64,000 nt of DNA from Streptococcus sp. CF8_St5-11 (GTDB lineage: Bacteria; Bacillota; Bacilli; Lactobacillales; Streptococcaceae), in the NCBI RefSeq assembly GCF_024295625.1, contig NZ_JANCOJ010000001.1, positions 744,001 to 808,000 on the forward strand. The letters are read 5' to 3'. The notes beneath the pieces were generated by a model, which saw nothing but the letters and a program-made list of their open reading frames with translations, did no database searches and was not told where the DNA came from. Shown here piece after piece: positions 9,143-18,932 of the stretch (within the stretch, counting starts at the first letter, position 1; each line of letters begins with the position of its first letter). Both the position numbers and the translations under genes were made by a program.

Positions 9143-10159
9143 ATGGAAAAACAAACCGTTGCAGTATTGGGTCCTGGTTCATGGGGAACAGCCCTTTCAC
9201 AAGTCCTCAATGATAACGGCCATGAAGTCCGTCTCTGGGGAAATATCCAAGAACAAATCGATGAAATCAATACCGCTCATACCAATCAACGCTATTTTAA
9301 AGACATCGTTATTAGCGAAGAGATTACTGCTACGACCGATCTGAAAGCAGCTTTGGACGGTGTGGATGCTATCCTTTTTGTCGTTCCTACCAAGGTGACC
9401 CGCTTGGTCGCTAAACAAGTCGCTGAAACACTGGATCACCCTGTCACAGTCATGCACGCTTCTAAAGGGCTAGAACCTGGTACACACGATCGGATTTCTC
9501 AAATCCTTGAAGAAGAAATTCCTGCTTCTCTTCGCAGTGAAGTAGTGGTCGTTTCTGGACCGAGTCATGCAGAGGAGACCATCGTACGGGACATCACCCT
9601 TATTACAGCAGCCTCAAAAGATTTAGAAGCGGCACGCTATGTTCAGGAACTCTTTAGCAATTACTACTTCCGCCTCTATACCAATACAGATGTTATCGGA
9701 GTGGAAACTGCTGGAGCCTTGAAAAATATCATCGCGGTCGGAGCTGGGGCCCTGCACGGTCTTGGTTATGGTGACAATGCCAAAGCAGCCATCATCACGC
9801 GCGGTCTCGCTGAAATCACGCGACTTGGCGTTAAGCTCGGAGCTAGCCCATTGACTTATAGTGGTTTGTCTGGGGTCGGTGACTTGATCGTTACCGGAAC
9901 TTCTGTCCACTCTCGCAACTGGCGAGCTGGGGATGCTCTCGGACGTGGCGAAAAATTGGAAGATATCGAAGCCAACATGGGCATGATCATTGAAGGGATC
10001 TCTACGACCAAAGTCGCCCACGAGCTGGCCCAAGAACTGGATGTCTACATGCCGATTACACAAGCCATTTACCAAGTCATTTATGAAGGGAAAGATATCC
10101 GCGAAGCCATCCACCACATGATGAGCAATGAATTTAAAGAAGAAAATGAGTGGAAATAA
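9143..10159 (+). CDS. gpsA: Glycerol-3-phosphate dehydrogenase [NAD(P)+]
   Basis: 338 residues. It reduces dihydroxyacetone phosphate to sn-glycerol 3-phosphate in the cytoplasm, the entry to phospholipid and lipoteichoic acid synthesis. The Rossmann motif '[12 protein letters not shown]' is at residues 6-17, 'FVVPTKVTR' follows, and the catalytic lysine is in '[15 protein letters not shown]' near residue 190; '[13 protein letters not shown]' is the dimer/substrate region. The start [10 protein letters not shown] is preferred over an ATG four codons upstream because GGAAG precedes it and streptococcal homologues begin there. galU follows after 45 nt, the usual streptococcal gpsA-galU pair. 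Confidence 0.95.
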   Translation: MEKQTVAVLGPGSWGTALSQVLNDNGHEVRLWGNIQEQIDEINTAHTNQRYFKDIVISEEITATTDLKAALDGVDAILFVVPTKVTRLVAKQVAETLDHPVTVMHASKGLEPGTHDRISQILEEEIPASLRSEVVVVSGPSHAEETIVRDITLITAASKDLEAARYVQELFSNYYFRLYTNTDVIGVETAGALKNIIAVGAGALHGLGYGDNAKAAIITRGLAEITRLGVKLGASPLTYSGLSGVGDLIVTGTSVHSRNWRAGDALGRGEKLEDIEANMGMIIEGISTTKVAHELAQELDVYMPITQAIYQVIYEGKDIREAIHHMMSNEFKEENEWK

Positions 10160-10204
10160 GTCAACCACCCTAACATCAATCCTACCTTTTAGAAAGGAAA
10201 CTAT

Positions 10205-11113
10205 ATGACTAAAGTTAGAAAAGCAGTCATTCCTGCGGCTGGTTTGGGGACGCGCTTCCTCCCAGCTACCAAAGCTTTGGCAAAGGAAATGTTGCCAATC
10301 GTTGACAAACCGACGATCCAATTCATCGTAGAAGAGGCTCTGAAATCTGGGATCGAGGAAATCCTTGTCGTAACAGGGAAGGCCAAACGTTCGATCGAAG
10401 ACCATTTCGATTCTAACTTCGAATTGGAATACAATCTCGAGCAAAAAGGCAAGACTGACTTACTCAAGTTGGTCAATGATACAACAGCGATCAATCTTCA
10501 TTTCATCCGCCAAAGTCACCCTCGAGGTTTAGGGGACGCTGTTCTTCAGGCAAAAGCCTTTGTTGGAAACGAGCCTTTTGTCGTTATGTTGGGAGATGAC
10601 CTGATGGACATCACTAATGATGATGCCTTGCCATTGACCAAACAATTGATGAACGACTACGATGAAACCCATGCGTCCACTATCGCTGTGATGGAAGTCC
10701 CTCACGAAGAGGTTTCTTCTTATGGTGTGATCGCACCTCAAGGAGAAGGTATTAACGGTCTTTATAGCGTTGAAACGTTTGTCGAAAAACCAAACCCAGA
10801 GGACGCTCCAAGTGATCTCGCTATTATCGGACGCTACCTCTTGACTCCTGAAATCTTTGATATTCTTGCAAATCAAGAACCAGGTGCTGGCAATGAAATT
10901 CAATTGACAGATGCAATCGATACCCTCAATAAGACCCAACGAGTCTTTGCCCGTGAATTTAAAGGCCAACGCTACGATGTGGGTGATAAATTCGGCTTCA
11001 TGAAAACTTCGATCGACTATGCCTTGAAACACCCTCAAGTCAAAGATGATCTTAAACAATATATTATCGACCTTGGAAAAAAATTAGAAGCAACTGAACA
11101 AACTTCAGACTAA
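10205..11113 (+). CDS. galU: UTP-glucose-1-phosphate uridylyltransferase
   Basis: 302 residues. It makes UDP-glucose from UTP and glucose-1-phosphate, feeding cell-wall and capsular polysaccharide and glycolipid anchors. The nucleotidyltransferase signature '[19 protein letters not shown]' is at residues 10-28 and '[12 protein letters not shown]' follows; '[12 protein letters not shown]' supplies the metal-binding acidic residues and '[11 protein letters not shown]' the sugar-phosphate lysine. AGAAAGGA lies before the ATG. Co-oriented with gpsA and ended by a strong terminator. Confidence 0.95.
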   Translation: MTKVRKAVIPAAGLGTRFLPATKALAKEMLPIVDKPTIQFIVEEALKSGIEEILVVTGKAKRSIEDHFDSNFELEYNLEQKGKTDLLKLVNDTTAINLHFIRQSHPRGLGDAVLQAKAFVGNEPFVVMLGDDLMDITNDDALPLTKQLMNDYDETHASTIAVMEVPHEEVSSYGVIAPQGEGINGLYSVETFVEKPNPEDAPSDLAIIGRYLLTPEIFDILANQEPGAGNEIQLTDAIDTLNKTQRVFAREFKGQRYDVGDKFGFMKTSIDYALKHPQVKDDLKQYIIDLGKKLEATEQTSD

Positions 11114-11141
11114 TCATTCATAAATCAAAAGAATACAAAAG

Positions 11142-11197
11142 AGACTGGCCATATCATGTAAGAGCTTTACTGCCTTACAATGGTCAGTCTTTTTTTA
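11142..11197 (+). terminator. Terminator of gpsA-galU
   Basis: AGACTGGCCA pairs with TGGTCAGTCT around an inner hairpin, followed by T7. Confidence 0.8.
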
Positions 11198-11201
11198 TAA
11201 A

Positions 11202-11231
11202 AAAGAGGCTGGATAAAAATCCGGCCTCTTT
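11202..11231. terminator. Bidirectional hairpin between galU and the C69 dipeptidase
   Basis: AAAGAGGCTGGAT and ATCCGGCCTCTTT pair with A/T runs on both sides. It terminates the converging dipeptidase gene and resembles one end of the dispersed R1 element. Confidence 0.65.
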
Positions 11232-11274
11232 CGTTTCATTGGACTTGGTCCAATTTACTTTTTATTCTTATTGT

Positions 11275-13311
11275 TTAAGGATGAACATTGTAAGAATAAT
11301 TTGTATTTGGGAAAGTTTCAACAGTTGCTTTCGCAAAAGATGAACCAAAACGATTGTTCTCATTGCCGCCATTACCAGCTGAAACTGCTTCGGATGGATC
11401 TTGAGCTTTTGCTTCTGGTTTCACAAATGTTTCAACTTTAGTAGAAACATAAGATTCTTTATCTTTTGTAGCTGCATAACCGAAGCGGTTATTTGGATTG
11501 CCTTCTTCATTGACTTTGGTTTGAATTGGCTGAGTTTTTTCTGGCTGTACTGGTTTTTCAGGTTGAACTGGTTTCTCAGGTTGAACCGGTTTTTCAGGTT
11601 CTACTGGTTTTTCAGGTTGAACCGGTTTTTCAGGTTCTACTGGTTTCTCAGGTTGAACTGGTTTTTCAGGTTCTACTGGTTTCTCAGGTTGAACCGGTTT
11701 TTCAGGTTGAACTGGTTTTTCAGGTTCTGGATCTTTGTAATCATCTGGCTTAGAGGCACGATATGGATCATCCTTACGACCTAGCTCAATCAAATGTGCA
11801 TGCATATCTGCTTCATAAGATTTGAAGTGTTCAAATAGTTTTTTAGATAGCGCAAGAGCATTTGCTGTAACTTCGTCTTCTACTGCTTTAGCAGCTTCCG
11901 GATTATCTTTCAAAGCTTTATATTTCGCATCACTAGCTTCTTGTTCGATGATCAATTGTTTTTCAAGAGCTTTCCAGTGATCTTGGACTGATTTTCCAAA
12001 GACATCTTGGTTATTGATGGCCATCTGGTCAATGTGCCATACTGTCCAATACCATGAATTTGGATCATAAGTTGCTGTTTGAGGTTTGAAGGCTTCGTAA
12101 GTATCTTTTAGATTACCATAGAATGGAACATAAGGAGTGTTCCGAGATGGTCCCATACCAAGCCATAACGTACCACCAAATGATTTTGGAAGGTTTGGAT
12201 TAATTTGGTAGACATGGGCATCGATAACGTTTTCGTTTCCTAAAGCATACTTGTATTGGTCTTTACGAACAGCATCATTGCTACCATTATCCCCTTGTTT
12301 CTTGACACCAATTTGATCGTCTGGAACAAACCGACCATTCAAATGTTCAAAACGGTTGCGTTGGAGAGCAAAGGCATCTTCCAAAGTAAATTTCTTGTTT
12401 GGATCTGTTGGTGAGCGGAAGAGTTCGTATTCATCATCTTCATAAGTCACTTTTGATTTTGGATCCAAAAGAGTGATTCCTGCGTAAGTACGTGAACGGT
12501 CTCCTTCAGCATATTTTTCTGGTCCATAAGATTTAGCGATATGGAAGTTACCATCTTTGTCTGTCTTGTAGTTACCAGATTCTTTGGCTACTTTTTCGAC
12601 ATCTTTCGAAGCGATCACATTTTCCTTGTCATTCAAATCCACATGACCAAGGTAGTAGGTATTTGCAAAGACTGCATATTTGTCTTCTGGGACTTTTACC
12701 GCTACATATTGGTGACCAGAAAGAATTTCCATATACCAAGTTTCTTTTTGGTCTGCAAAAACGACAACATTCCCTTCTGCTGATCCTTTTTCTTCAATGA
12801 CTTTAGCTAGGAATTCAACCCCTTCACGAGCAGACTTAACGCGTGGTAAAACCACGTCCAACATAGCAGCTTCTGGAATTCCCTTTTCTGTCAATGGGTC
12901 AGTCTTCAAGACTTTTTTGTTTGGAATTGCTGTAACAGTTGAGGTCATAGAGACGCCGGCTTCGTTAAATCCGTGTTCACCAAAGGCACCGTTACTACCA
13001 TCTCCACGAGCAGAGTCATAAGTCGCTGTGTATTTCATTTCACTGGCAGCATGTGGATAGGTAAAACCATTAGATTCGTCTTCCAGTTGATCCCCTTCCT
13101 TATAGTTCTTCGCATCAACAACTACAAAGTTTTTGTTGTGCTTTCCACCATTTGGATAGTAAGGGTAGTCTTCTGTCCGACCAAAGAGAGTGGTCCCATC
13201 CTTGGTCAATTGGCGACCAATGATAAAACCGCAACAGGCTTGAACAGCTTGAATCGGTAGGAGTAAGAGTGTCATCGCTACCAACGAGAGTTTTAACAAC
13301 CATTTTTTCAT
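11275..13311 (-). CDS. Secreted C69 family dipeptidase with Pro-rich repeats
   Basis: 678 residues. A signal peptide runs to 'QAVQACCGFIIG'; the Cys at 26/27 would become the N-terminal nucleophile of peptidase family C69/U34 (PepD). 'RTEDYPYYPNGGKHN' and 'MTSTVTAIPNKKV' belong to the Ntn-hydrolase fold, and the catalytic region runs to about residue 520. It is followed by repeats of PEKPVQ/PEKPVE. The last 80 residues hold two copies of an NNRFG-containing unit ('NPNNRFGYAATK', 'NENNRFGSSFAK') each followed by a VETF segment. No LPxTG is present, so the repeats may bind the wall non-covalently (inference). The ATG at 13311 has GGAG 8 nt upstream; a longer in-frame start at 13347 is less likely. 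Confidence 0.85.
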   Translation of the reverse strand: MKKWLLKLSLVAMTLLLLPIQAVQACCGFIIGRQLTKDGTTLFGRTEDYPYYPNGGKHNKNFVVVDAKNYKEGDQLEDESNGFTYPHAASEMKYTATYDSARGDGSNGAFGEHGFNEAGVSMTSTVTAIPNKKVLKTDPLTEKGIPEAAMLDVVLPRVKSAREGVEFLAKVIEEKGSAEGNVVVFADQKETWYMEILSGHQYVAVKVPEDKYAVFANTYYLGHVDLNDKENVIASKDVEKVAKESGNYKTDKDGNFHIAKSYGPEKYAEGDRSRTYAGITLLDPKSKVTYEDDEYELFRSPTDPNKKFTLEDAFALQRNRFEHLNGRFVPDDQIGVKKQGDNGSNDAVRKDQYKYALGNENVIDAHVYQINPNLPKSFGGTLWLGMGPSRNTPYVPFYGNLKDTYEAFKPQTATYDPNSWYWTVWHIDQMAINNQDVFGKSVQDHWKALEKQLIIEQEASDAKYKALKDNPEAAKAVEDEVTANALALSKKLFEHFKSYEADMHAHLIELGRKDDPYRASKPDDYKDPEPEKPVQPEKPVQPEKPVEPEKPVQPEKPVEPEKPVQPEKPVEPEKPVQPEKPVQPEKPVQPEKTQPIQTKVNEEGNPNNRFGYAATKDKESYVSTKVETFVKPEAKAQDPSEAVSAGNGGNENNRFGSSFAKATVETFPNTNYSYNVHP

Positions 13312-13345
13312 GGCAAATCTCCTTTGTTTTTGCACTACTTTTGAC

Positions 13346-13361
13346 AAAATAGCACTATTTT
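13346..13361. promoter_or_regulatory. 16-bp palindrome in the dipeptidase leader
   Basis: AAAATAGCACTATTTT is an inverted repeat (7-bp arms) between the -10 box and the RBS of the C69 dipeptidase gene; possibly an operator. Confidence 0.35.
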
Positions 13362-13377
13362 TGATTTTTATACCTCC

Positions 13378-13406
13378 AGTTTACACCTTTCTAAACCCTT
13401 TTGCAA
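13378..13406 (-). promoter_or_regulatory. Promoter of the C69 dipeptidase
   Basis: TTGCAA, 17-bp spacer, TAAACT on the minus strand. The -35 box lies inside a cre-like sequence. Confidence 0.65.
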
Positions 13407-13415
13407 GCGCTTTCT
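13402..13415. promoter_or_regulatory. cre-like site (CcpA) over the dipeptidase -35
   Basis: TGCAAGCGCTTTCT fits the catabolite-responsive element consensus. Its overlap with -35 predicts carbon catabolite repression. Confidence 0.55.
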
Positions 13416-13574
13416 ATTTTGCATTTTTATACCTTTTTACCCATGATTACCTTCTCTATGGACCTACCAATAGTGGGTTCACTCGGCTCCTGCAAGTATA
13501 TTATGATAAATATATACAATTCTTTGCATTTCAAACAATTTTCTGTTAGTTTACGATTGCACTACATTTTTTAG

Positions 13575-13762
13575 GAAAAAAAGAGAGTGGGACAGAAATC
13601 GGTAATTCGTTAGAATTCGATTTCGTCGTCCCACCTCCGCACAGTTGAGTAGGGCTGTAAAAGCTGATGAAATCAGCGTAGTAGAGCCCACTCAACCACT
13701 GCGTCTTGCTCGACAATCCAAAAACAATTAAGAGGCTAGGACTTTTGTCCTAGCCTCTTCTT
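13575..13762 (+). repeat. Dispersed hairpin element R1, copy A
   Basis: About 185 bp beginning agagtgggacagaaatcgg and ending with the terminator hairpin GAGGCTAGGAC/GTCCTAGCCTC. A central long hairpin (CAGTTGAGT with ACTCAACCACTG, inner GCTGAT-GAA-ATCAGC) is present. It fills the gap between the dipeptidase promoter region and the rhomboid gene. The remaining sequence 13416-13574 shows nothing I recognise. Confidence 0.85.
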
Positions 13763-14438
13763 AAAATAGATTCAAGATTTTACCTAAGAAATAAAGCAAA
13801 AGCAAGAGATAAGATAGAGCTGCACTAATCTGATAGGTTCGGTTCATAAAGCGAGCTTCCCCTCTTACTGGAAAGACATAAGCCAACATGACCCCAGCTA
13901 CTAAGCCACCGATGTGCCCCGCCATACTGATCCCTGGCATGAAGCTAAAGATCAAATTGACCACAATCAAGCTGGTATAGGACTGACTCAAATGGCGAAT
14001 ATAGGGACTTTGGACAATAAAGCGCAAAGCACCAATAGTCCCAAACAGTCCAAAGAGGGCTGTAGAAGCTCCTGCTGCAATCACATCTGGCGTAAAAATA
14101 GCTACAAAGACATTACCCATCATGCCTGATAAGAGATAAAGAGCTAAGAAAGCCTTCGATCCAAAGAGATCTTCTGCCAAACGTCCTAAGTAATAGAGGG
14201 TGATCATATTGAGCACAAAATGTTCTAGGCCGATATGAACAAATGTAGCTGTCACTACTCGCCATAACTGGCTAGGATCGACTTTCACAACCTCTCCAAT
14301 AATACCACCGCTATAGTAAATAGCAGCACCTGTTTGGTAGTCGCCTCCAAATCGGATAAACATGGAAAGAAAGACTGCCGTTGTGACGAGCAACAAGAGG
14401 CTGGTCACAGGATAACGACGATCAAAGAGTAACTTCAT
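13761..14438 (-). CDS. Rhomboid family intramembrane serine protease
   Basis: 225 residues, six to seven predicted membrane helices. The catalytic serine is in 'AAGASTALFG' (about S125) and the histidine in 'MAGHIGGLVAG' (about H175), the two conserved rhomboid positions, each within a helix. It would cleave single-pass membrane proteins inside the bilayer; no substrate is indicated. Its start overlaps the end of fthC by 17 nt, so translation is probably coupled. The same fthC-rhomboid order is known in streptococci. Confidence 0.88.
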   Translation of the reverse strand: MKLLFDRRYPVTSLLLLVTTAVFLSMFIRFGGDYQTGAAIYYSGGIIGEVVKVDPSQLWRVVTATFVHIGLEHFVLNMITLYYLGRLAEDLFGSKAFLALYLLSGMMGNVFVAIFTPDVIAAGASTALFGLFGTIGALRFIVQSPYIRHLSQSYTSLIVVNLIFSFMPGISMAGHIGGLVAGVMLAYVFPVRGEARFMNRTYQISAALSYLLLLLYFLGKILNLF

Positions 14439-14961
14439 AGACTAGCACCTCCTGAACTGCCTGATCAAAAGTATCTGGCTGGAAATCCCCTTGCTGGATG
14501 GAATAAATCGTACTAACCGTTTTTCCAGTAAAATCTTCCAAATAACGATCATAATAGCCACCACCATAGCCAATTCGGTAGCCTTTTGACTGGAAGACCA
14601 CGCCTGGTACATGGATCAGATCAATCTCTGACTGATCCACAAGCTTTCCTTTTTCATTGGGCTCCAGCAAACCAAAGCGTGTCTTTTCCAAAATATTAGG
14701 ATCGTATTCCACAAATTCCATTCGCCCTTGTGGATAGGTACGGGGAACACAGACGCGTTTTCCAAGTTGAAGAGCTGCTTGGATCAAGCCAGCTGTGGAA
14801 ACTTCATGGCCAAAAGACAGATAGGTCGCAAGGGTCTTTGCCTCCTGAAAAGCTGGTAGCTCCAAGAGGCGCTGAGTCAGCTCTTCATCTGCTTGAGTTT
14901 TTACGGATTCTGGCAACTGTTTCATAGCTGCAATGGTTTCTTTTCGTAGTATTTTCTTCAT
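14422..14961 (-). CDS. 5-formyltetrahydrofolate cyclo-ligase
   Basis: 179 residues, the usual family length. It converts 5-formyl-THF with ATP to 5,10-methenyl-THF in folate salvage. The lysine/arginine-rich N-terminus 'MKKILRKETIAAMKQLP', 'YLSFGHEVSTAGLI' and the signature 'GYRIGYGGGYYDRYL' (ATP/Mg binding) identify it. A TACAAT -10 lies upstream (about 14987). It overlaps the rhomboid gene at its 3' end. Confidence 0.9.
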   Translation of the reverse strand: MKKILRKETIAAMKQLPESVKTQADEELTQRLLELPAFQEAKTLATYLSFGHEVSTAGLIQAALQLGKRVCVPRTYPQGRMEFVEYDPNILEKTRFGLLEPNEKGKLVDQSEIDLIHVPGVVFQSKGYRIGYGGGYYDRYLEDFTGKTVSTIYSIQQGDFQPDTFDQAVQEVLVYEVTL

Positions 14962-15033
14962 TCCCTACTCCTTTTGTATAGCTTTAATTGTATCATTTTT
15001 TATGAAACATCCGAACAGTTTGCACACGAGAAA

Positions 15034-15060
15034 ATAAAAATCCAACTCCAGACGGAGTTG
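15034..15060 (-). terminator. Terminator of the deacetylase gene
   Basis: CAACTCC-GTCT-GGAGTTG followed by a T-rich run on the minus strand. Confidence 0.75.
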
Positions 15061-15070
15061 AATCAATCCC

Positions 15071-16204
15071 TTATTGGTTAGCTTTCATTTTCAAAAATTT
15101 ACCAATGTTTTCCACAGCAAAGGGAAGGGCAGCCTCATTTGGGCTCATCTTCGGATGGTGCAGGGCATAAGGGGTATCAATCCCCAGCCAGAACATGACA
15201 CCAGGGACCTTGCTCAAGAGAAAGCCGAAGTCTTCTCCTGTCATCGCTGGCAGGATATCAATCAGGTTTACGTCTTCCTCAGCTGTGAAAAAGTCCATGA
15301 GCTCTTTGGCCAATTCTGGTTGGTTTTCCACAGGCAGGTAGCCTCCTTGCTTGAGTTCCAGGTCCAATTTCACATCAAAGGCTGTTGCAACTCCTTCTGC
15401 AATGGCTTTGACCCGTTTTTGAGTCAAAAGATTCATCTCCATGGTCAAGGTCCGAATGGTCCCATGAAGGAAGGCTGTCTCAGCAATCACATTATTGGTT
15501 GTTCCTGCATGCATGGAACCAAAGGTCACCACAGCCCCTTCAATCGGATCGACATTTCGACTCACGACCGATTGGACTTGGGTAATAAAGTAAGAGGCTG
15601 CTACAAGAGCGTCATTGGCCTCATGTGGAAAGGCGGCATGCCCTCCCTTTCCTGTAAAGGTGATCTTGACTTCACAGGTCCCTGCAAAAAGAGTACCCGT
15701 ATTGGTCGCAATGTCCCCCACCTTCAAATCAGGGCGTACATGCAGACCATAAAATTCATCAGGGAGCCAGTCGCCAAAAGCATTGTCCTTATACATGAGC
15801 ATTCCACCAGCCTCATTTTCTTCAGCTGGTTGGAATAAAAAGAGAAGGTTATTTTTGGGTTGTACTTGAACCAGTTGGTCCAAAAGCCCAAGAGCTGTCG
15901 TCATGTGCATATCATGACCACAAGCATGCATCCGTCCTTCGTGCTTGGAGGCAAAATCAAGGCCCGTTTGTTCCACAATCGGTAAGCCATCGATATCTGT
16001 CCGCCAGCCGATCGTTTTTTCAGGCGCAGATCCATGGAGATAAACCAGGATCCCGGTCCGCCAAGTCCGTTGCTCAACAAAGTCCTTGCCCGCTGTGATC
16101 TCTGCGATTCGCTCTAAGAGGTAGGCTTGGGTTTCAAATTCTTCCAACCCAATTTCAGGGATTTGGTGCAAATCCCGTCTGATTTTGATTAAATCCAATG
16201 TCAT
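15071..16204 (-). CDS. N-acetyldiaminopimelate deacetylase (M20 peptidase family)
   Basis: 377 residues. It removes acetate from N-acetyl-LL-diaminopimelate in the acetylase branch of lysine/diaminopimelate synthesis. The M20 metal motifs are visible: '[10 protein letters not shown]', '[10 protein letters not shown]' and '[10 protein letters not shown]', with '[10 protein letters not shown]' near the C-terminus. The assignment to this pathway rather than another M20 amidohydrolase rests on the neighbouring dapH and the usual streptococcal order dapH-deacetylase-fthC-rhomboid. It lies 336 bp after dapH, with an R2 element between. Confidence 0.88.
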   Translation of the reverse strand: MTLDLIKIRRDLHQIPEIGLEEFETQAYLLERIAEITAGKDFVEQRTWRTGILVYLHGSAPEKTIGWRTDIDGLPIVEQTGLDFASKHEGRMHACGHDMHMTTALGLLDQLVQVQPKNNLLFLFQPAEENEAGGMLMYKDNAFGDWLPDEFYGLHVRPDLKVGDIATNTGTLFAGTCEVKITFTGKGGHAAFPHEANDALVAASYFITQVQSVVSRNVDPIEGAVVTFGSMHAGTTNNVIAETAFLHGTIRTLTMEMNLLTQKRVKAIAEGVATAFDVKLDLELKQGGYLPVENQPELAKELMDFFTAEEDVNLIDILPAMTGEDFGFLLSKVPGVMFWLGIDTPYALHHPKMSPNEAALPFAVENIGKFLKMKANQ

Positions 16205-16271
16205 AGTTGTCTTCTTTCTATTAGAATAGAGGCCTTGCGGCCTCTTAGATTAAATACCAAATTTTCTTTCG

Positions 16272-16409
16272 AGACTTTCCTTAGGTGAGTACGGACGTCA
16301 GCGAACTTCTAAGAAGTTCCATGACTAATTTTTGAGCCTACAGTCTCAAAAATTCCGAACGCCTGAAGCTACTCAGCTGCAGGCGTTTTTATCACAGCGG
16401 AAAGTCTCC
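16272..16409 (+). repeat. Dispersed hairpin element R2, copy 1
   Basis: About 138 bp bounded by inverted ends GAGACTTTCC and GGAAAGTCTC. It contains gtgagtacggacgtcagcga, a hairpin GAACTTCT/AGAAGTTC, and a plus-strand terminator-like hairpin (AACGCCTG...CAGGCGTTTTT). It occupies the dapH/deacetylase gap. The rest of the gap (16410-16540) shows nothing recognisable. Confidence 0.8.
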
Positions 16410-16540
16410 TTTTTACGCTCAATTGGCTCGTAAAACATGCAATTATTTCAATGTTGTTTCTAAGATTATTCGGTTATCACGCAGTAAAAAATAGTTCACT
16501 TAAATGATTAGAAGTCCGGTTTTTATCTATTTATTCCTTA

Positions 16541-17239
16541 TTACAAATTACGCAAGGCGTCTTCCAACGCTGTTTTTTGTTGTGTTTTTTCATCGATTTC
16601 CTTGATGATGCGAGCTGGGACACCAGCTACAACCACATTTTCAGGGACATCTTGAGTAACGATAGCGCCAGCGGCAACGACTGAACCGTTCCCTACTTGA
16701 ACCCCTTCAATCACAACTGCATTGGCACCGACCAAGACATTGTCACCAATCCGAACCGGCTCAGCAGAAGCTGGCTCAATGACACCCGCAAGAACGGCAC
16801 CTGCACCGATGTGGCTGTTTTTACCAACTGTTGCACGGCCACCAAGGATAGCCCCCATATCAATCATAGTTCCTGCACCGATTTCAGCACCAATATTGAT
16901 GACAGCACCCATCATCACGACAGCATTGTCTTCGATGGTCACTTGGTCACGGATAATAGCACCTGGTTCGATACGCGCATTTAGATAGCGCTTATCCAGC
17001 AGGGGAACAGCTGAATTCCGGCCATCTTGTTCCACCACATAATCCTTGTTCTCTGTCAAGTTGGCAAGAAGGGGCTCGATATCTTTCCAGTCACCGAACA
17101 ACACATTGCCAAGTTTCGTAACAGAAGCAGGAACAGCTGTTGCCAATTCCCCTTCAAAGGTTACTTTCACATTTGTTTTCTTTTCTGCATTTCCAATAAA
17201 AGCGATAATTTCTTGAGCAGACATTTTTTGTGCAGTCAT
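16541..17239 (-). CDS. dapH: Tetrahydrodipicolinate N-acetyltransferase
   Basis: 232 residues. It acetylates L-2,3,4,5-tetrahydrodipicolinate with acetyl-CoA, the first step of the acetylase branch to diaminopimelate and lysine. The N-terminal DapH domain ('[17 protein letters not shown]') is followed by a left-handed beta-helix of hexapeptide repeats from about residue 90 ('[19 protein letters not shown]', '[17 protein letters not shown]'). The start at 17239 has GGAG 6 nt upstream; the ATG four codons earlier is within that leader. An extended -10 (TGGTATAAT) lies at about 17276. Confidence 0.93.
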   Translation of the reverse strand: MTAQKMSAQEIIAFIGNAEKKTNVKVTFEGELATAVPASVTKLGNVLFGDWKDIEPLLANLTENKDYVVEQDGRNSAVPLLDKRYLNARIEPGAIIRDQVTIEDNAVVMMGAVINIGAEIGAGTMIDMGAILGGRATVGKNSHIGAGAVLAGVIEPASAEPVRIGDNVLVGANAVVIEGVQVGNGSVVAAGAIVTQDVPENVVVAGVPARIIKEIDEKTQQKTALEDALRNL

Positions 17240-17304
17240 GAGATTCTCCATTCATTTCAATTAAAGGTATCCATATTATACCACAATCCCAAAGAGATGA
17301 ACAC

Positions 17305-18219
17305 CTAAGGCGACGTGCTTGTAGCCGAATCCTTCAGGCCTGTCATTTCACTAATGGTGCGATTGCTTCCAAAGTGAATCGTAACTAAATGCGCATCAGA
17401 AAGTTTGTAGTAAAAGATTAAGAAGGACTCTGAACTCATCATACTCGACCAAGAAACACGGTTAGGAATTCCTACGGTATTCACAAGATCTGAATAGCTG
17501 GTTCCTATTTTAATATTGGCAAAATCCTCTCTGTTCAAACTGCCATTTTTATTGGCTAATCGCTCACTGTTTAGGTTCTCAAAATCAAGAGAAGATAAAC
17601 GGTCACCAACAATATTTGAAAGTAAAACTGTTACGGAAGAAGGAGAGCCTTCCGACTGATAATCCAATTGTGTCATAAAAGGACTGACACCACCTTCTTG
17701 GTAGGTTTCTTCCCCACCACTAGCCTTCCCCAGTACAGCTACCACATCCTGCGGAGACAGATAAGTTGAAGAGGTACGGCCTTGATCCTCCTCACTTAAA
17801 CCAGGAATCAGGGAAATCGCCTTCTCATAGGTCACTTGAAACTGAAATTCACCTTCCGGTGCAATCAAGGTACTCGTACCACTCTTCAAAGTTTCCTTTC
17901 TGGTTCCATAAGACTGGCCAGGACTTCCGTATTCACTAGTAGTAGAAGAAGGAGCTTCCTTACTATGGATACCTCCTGAAGCTAGATAGGCAAATAATCC
18001 CAGCATGGCCAATAATCCAAAAAAGGCTGCCAGCGAAGACCCTCCACTATTAGAGGAAGGAGAGTAGGTTTTCGCCCTATCCGATTGGGAGTCTAGTACC
18101 GTTTGTCTTGGTTCTGAATGCCTGCCTCCCCCTATTGAAGCCAGATCAGCTTCTGAAATCAAGCGGCTCCCACCCTGGTGAGAGGAAGCTGCCTTGATGT
18201 CTGTCCGTTGATCGTCCAA
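17305..18219 (-). CDS. Unrecognised single-pass membrane protein, paired SmpA/BLIP-like domains
   Basis: 304 residues; function unknown. Residues 1-65 are polar and serine-rich, residues about 66-84 form one membrane helix, and the rest would face outward. Two similar units follow: 'SPQDVVAVLGKASGGEETY' and 'SYSDLVNTVGIPNRVSW', each then a beta-rich stretch. This helix-G-(K/x)-P/A pattern recalls the SmpA/OmlA and beta-lactamase-inhibitor (BLIP) fold and DUF3862 proteins; resemblance only. A TTG start is used, with AGGAG 6 nt before it. Last of three co-directional genes (14 nt after the previous one). Confidence 0.7.
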   Translation of the reverse strand: MDDQRTDIKAASSHQGGSRLISEADLASIGGGRHSEPRQTVLDSQSDRAKTYSPSSNSGGSSLAAFFGLLAMLGLFAYLASGGIHSKEAPSSTTSEYGSPGQSYGTRKETLKSGTSTLIAPEGEFQFQVTYEKAISLIPGLSEEDQGRTSSTYLSPQDVVAVLGKASGGEETYQEGGVSPFMTQLDYQSEGSPSSVTVLLSNIVGDRLSSLDFENLNSERLANKNGSLNREDFANIKIGTSYSDLVNTVGIPNRVSWSSMMSSESFLIFYYKLSDAHLVTIHFGSNRTISEMTGLKDSATSTSP

Positions 18220-18233
18220 TGATGTCTCCTTTC

Positions 18234-18932
18234 TTATACCAACACTAATTTCTTGGCTTTTTTCTTGAATTCCATCACCACTTCTGGCTGCCCTGGTAGC
18301 TGGTAAGTCGCGCGATAGCCCATTCCGCCATCTGGCATTTCCCCCCAGACCAAGCGTTGAGGATTTCCTAGTTGCTTAATGAGCTGGGCGAATTCTGTAC
18401 CTTTTTTCTCTTTTTCAGTAGTGATTTCTTTCTCACTGCTTGTCTTCTCTTTTGCGTCCAACAAATTCGTCGCATCCACTGTCGTCAAGCGATACCCCTG
18501 GTCTTTTTCCTGTTCAAACCACAAGGTTACACTTTTCTTGCCCTGATCGGTTTGCTTAGCTGCATAAGTCAAGACAAGAACGGTTTGTTCTCCTTGAGCT
18601 GTCTTTGTATACTTAACTTTTTGGGCTTTTCCCCATTCCGTCACAACTGTTTCCAAGCGGGTTCCTGGTTGCTGACTCTGCTTGAGACGAACTTTCAAAT
18701 TCGCCACAGCTTCGATGGTCCATTTAAACTGCTTGATTTCTTGTTCCTTGCTGACCAAATTCTTGTAATCCTTTGGCTGGAAATAAGTCAGTGTTTGGTC
18801 CTCCTTGGTATCGGTTCCTTGCTCTTGCACCTGGATGCTTGCAATCGCAAGTAAAAATCCTAAAACAAAACACAAAAACGGCAGCAAGAGCTCTTTTCGA
18901 TTCTTTTTCATACACTCGATCATCTGCTTCAC
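18234..18932 (-). CDS. Unrecognised membrane-anchored protein, paired SmpA/BLIP-like domains
   Basis: 232 residues, unknown function. A basic N-terminus and one membrane helix (about 14-33) precede an outward-facing part. Two units with the same plan as its neighbours are seen: 'LETVVTEWGKAQKVKY' and 'FAQLIKQLGNPQRLVWG', each followed by alternating hydrophobic strands. A Lys/Glu-rich linker ('EKEITTEKEKKG') joins them. The start overlaps the stop of the preceding gene as ATGA, so the two are translationally coupled. Confidence 0.7.
   Translation of the reverse strand: MKQMIECMKKNRKELLLPFLCFVLGFLLAIASIQVQEQGTDTKEDQTLTYFQPKDYKNLVSKEQEIKQFKWTIEAVANLKVRLKQSQQPGTRLETVVTEWGKAQKVKYTKTAQGEQTVLVLTYAAKQTDQGKKSVTLWFEQEKDQGYRLTTVDATNLLDAKEKTSSEKEITTEKEKKGTEFAQLIKQLGNPQRLVWGEMPDGGMGYRATYQLPGQPEVVMEFKKKAKKLVLV

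Noticed and set aside
9623-10444. 273-codon minus-strand frame over gpsA/galU
   Set aside because: Antisense shadow of two well-identified genes; no RBS and no recognisable domain.
13416-13574. Possible T-box or riboswitch in the dipeptidase/R1 gap
   Set aside because: No T-box bulge sequence or terminator/antiterminator pair can be seen.
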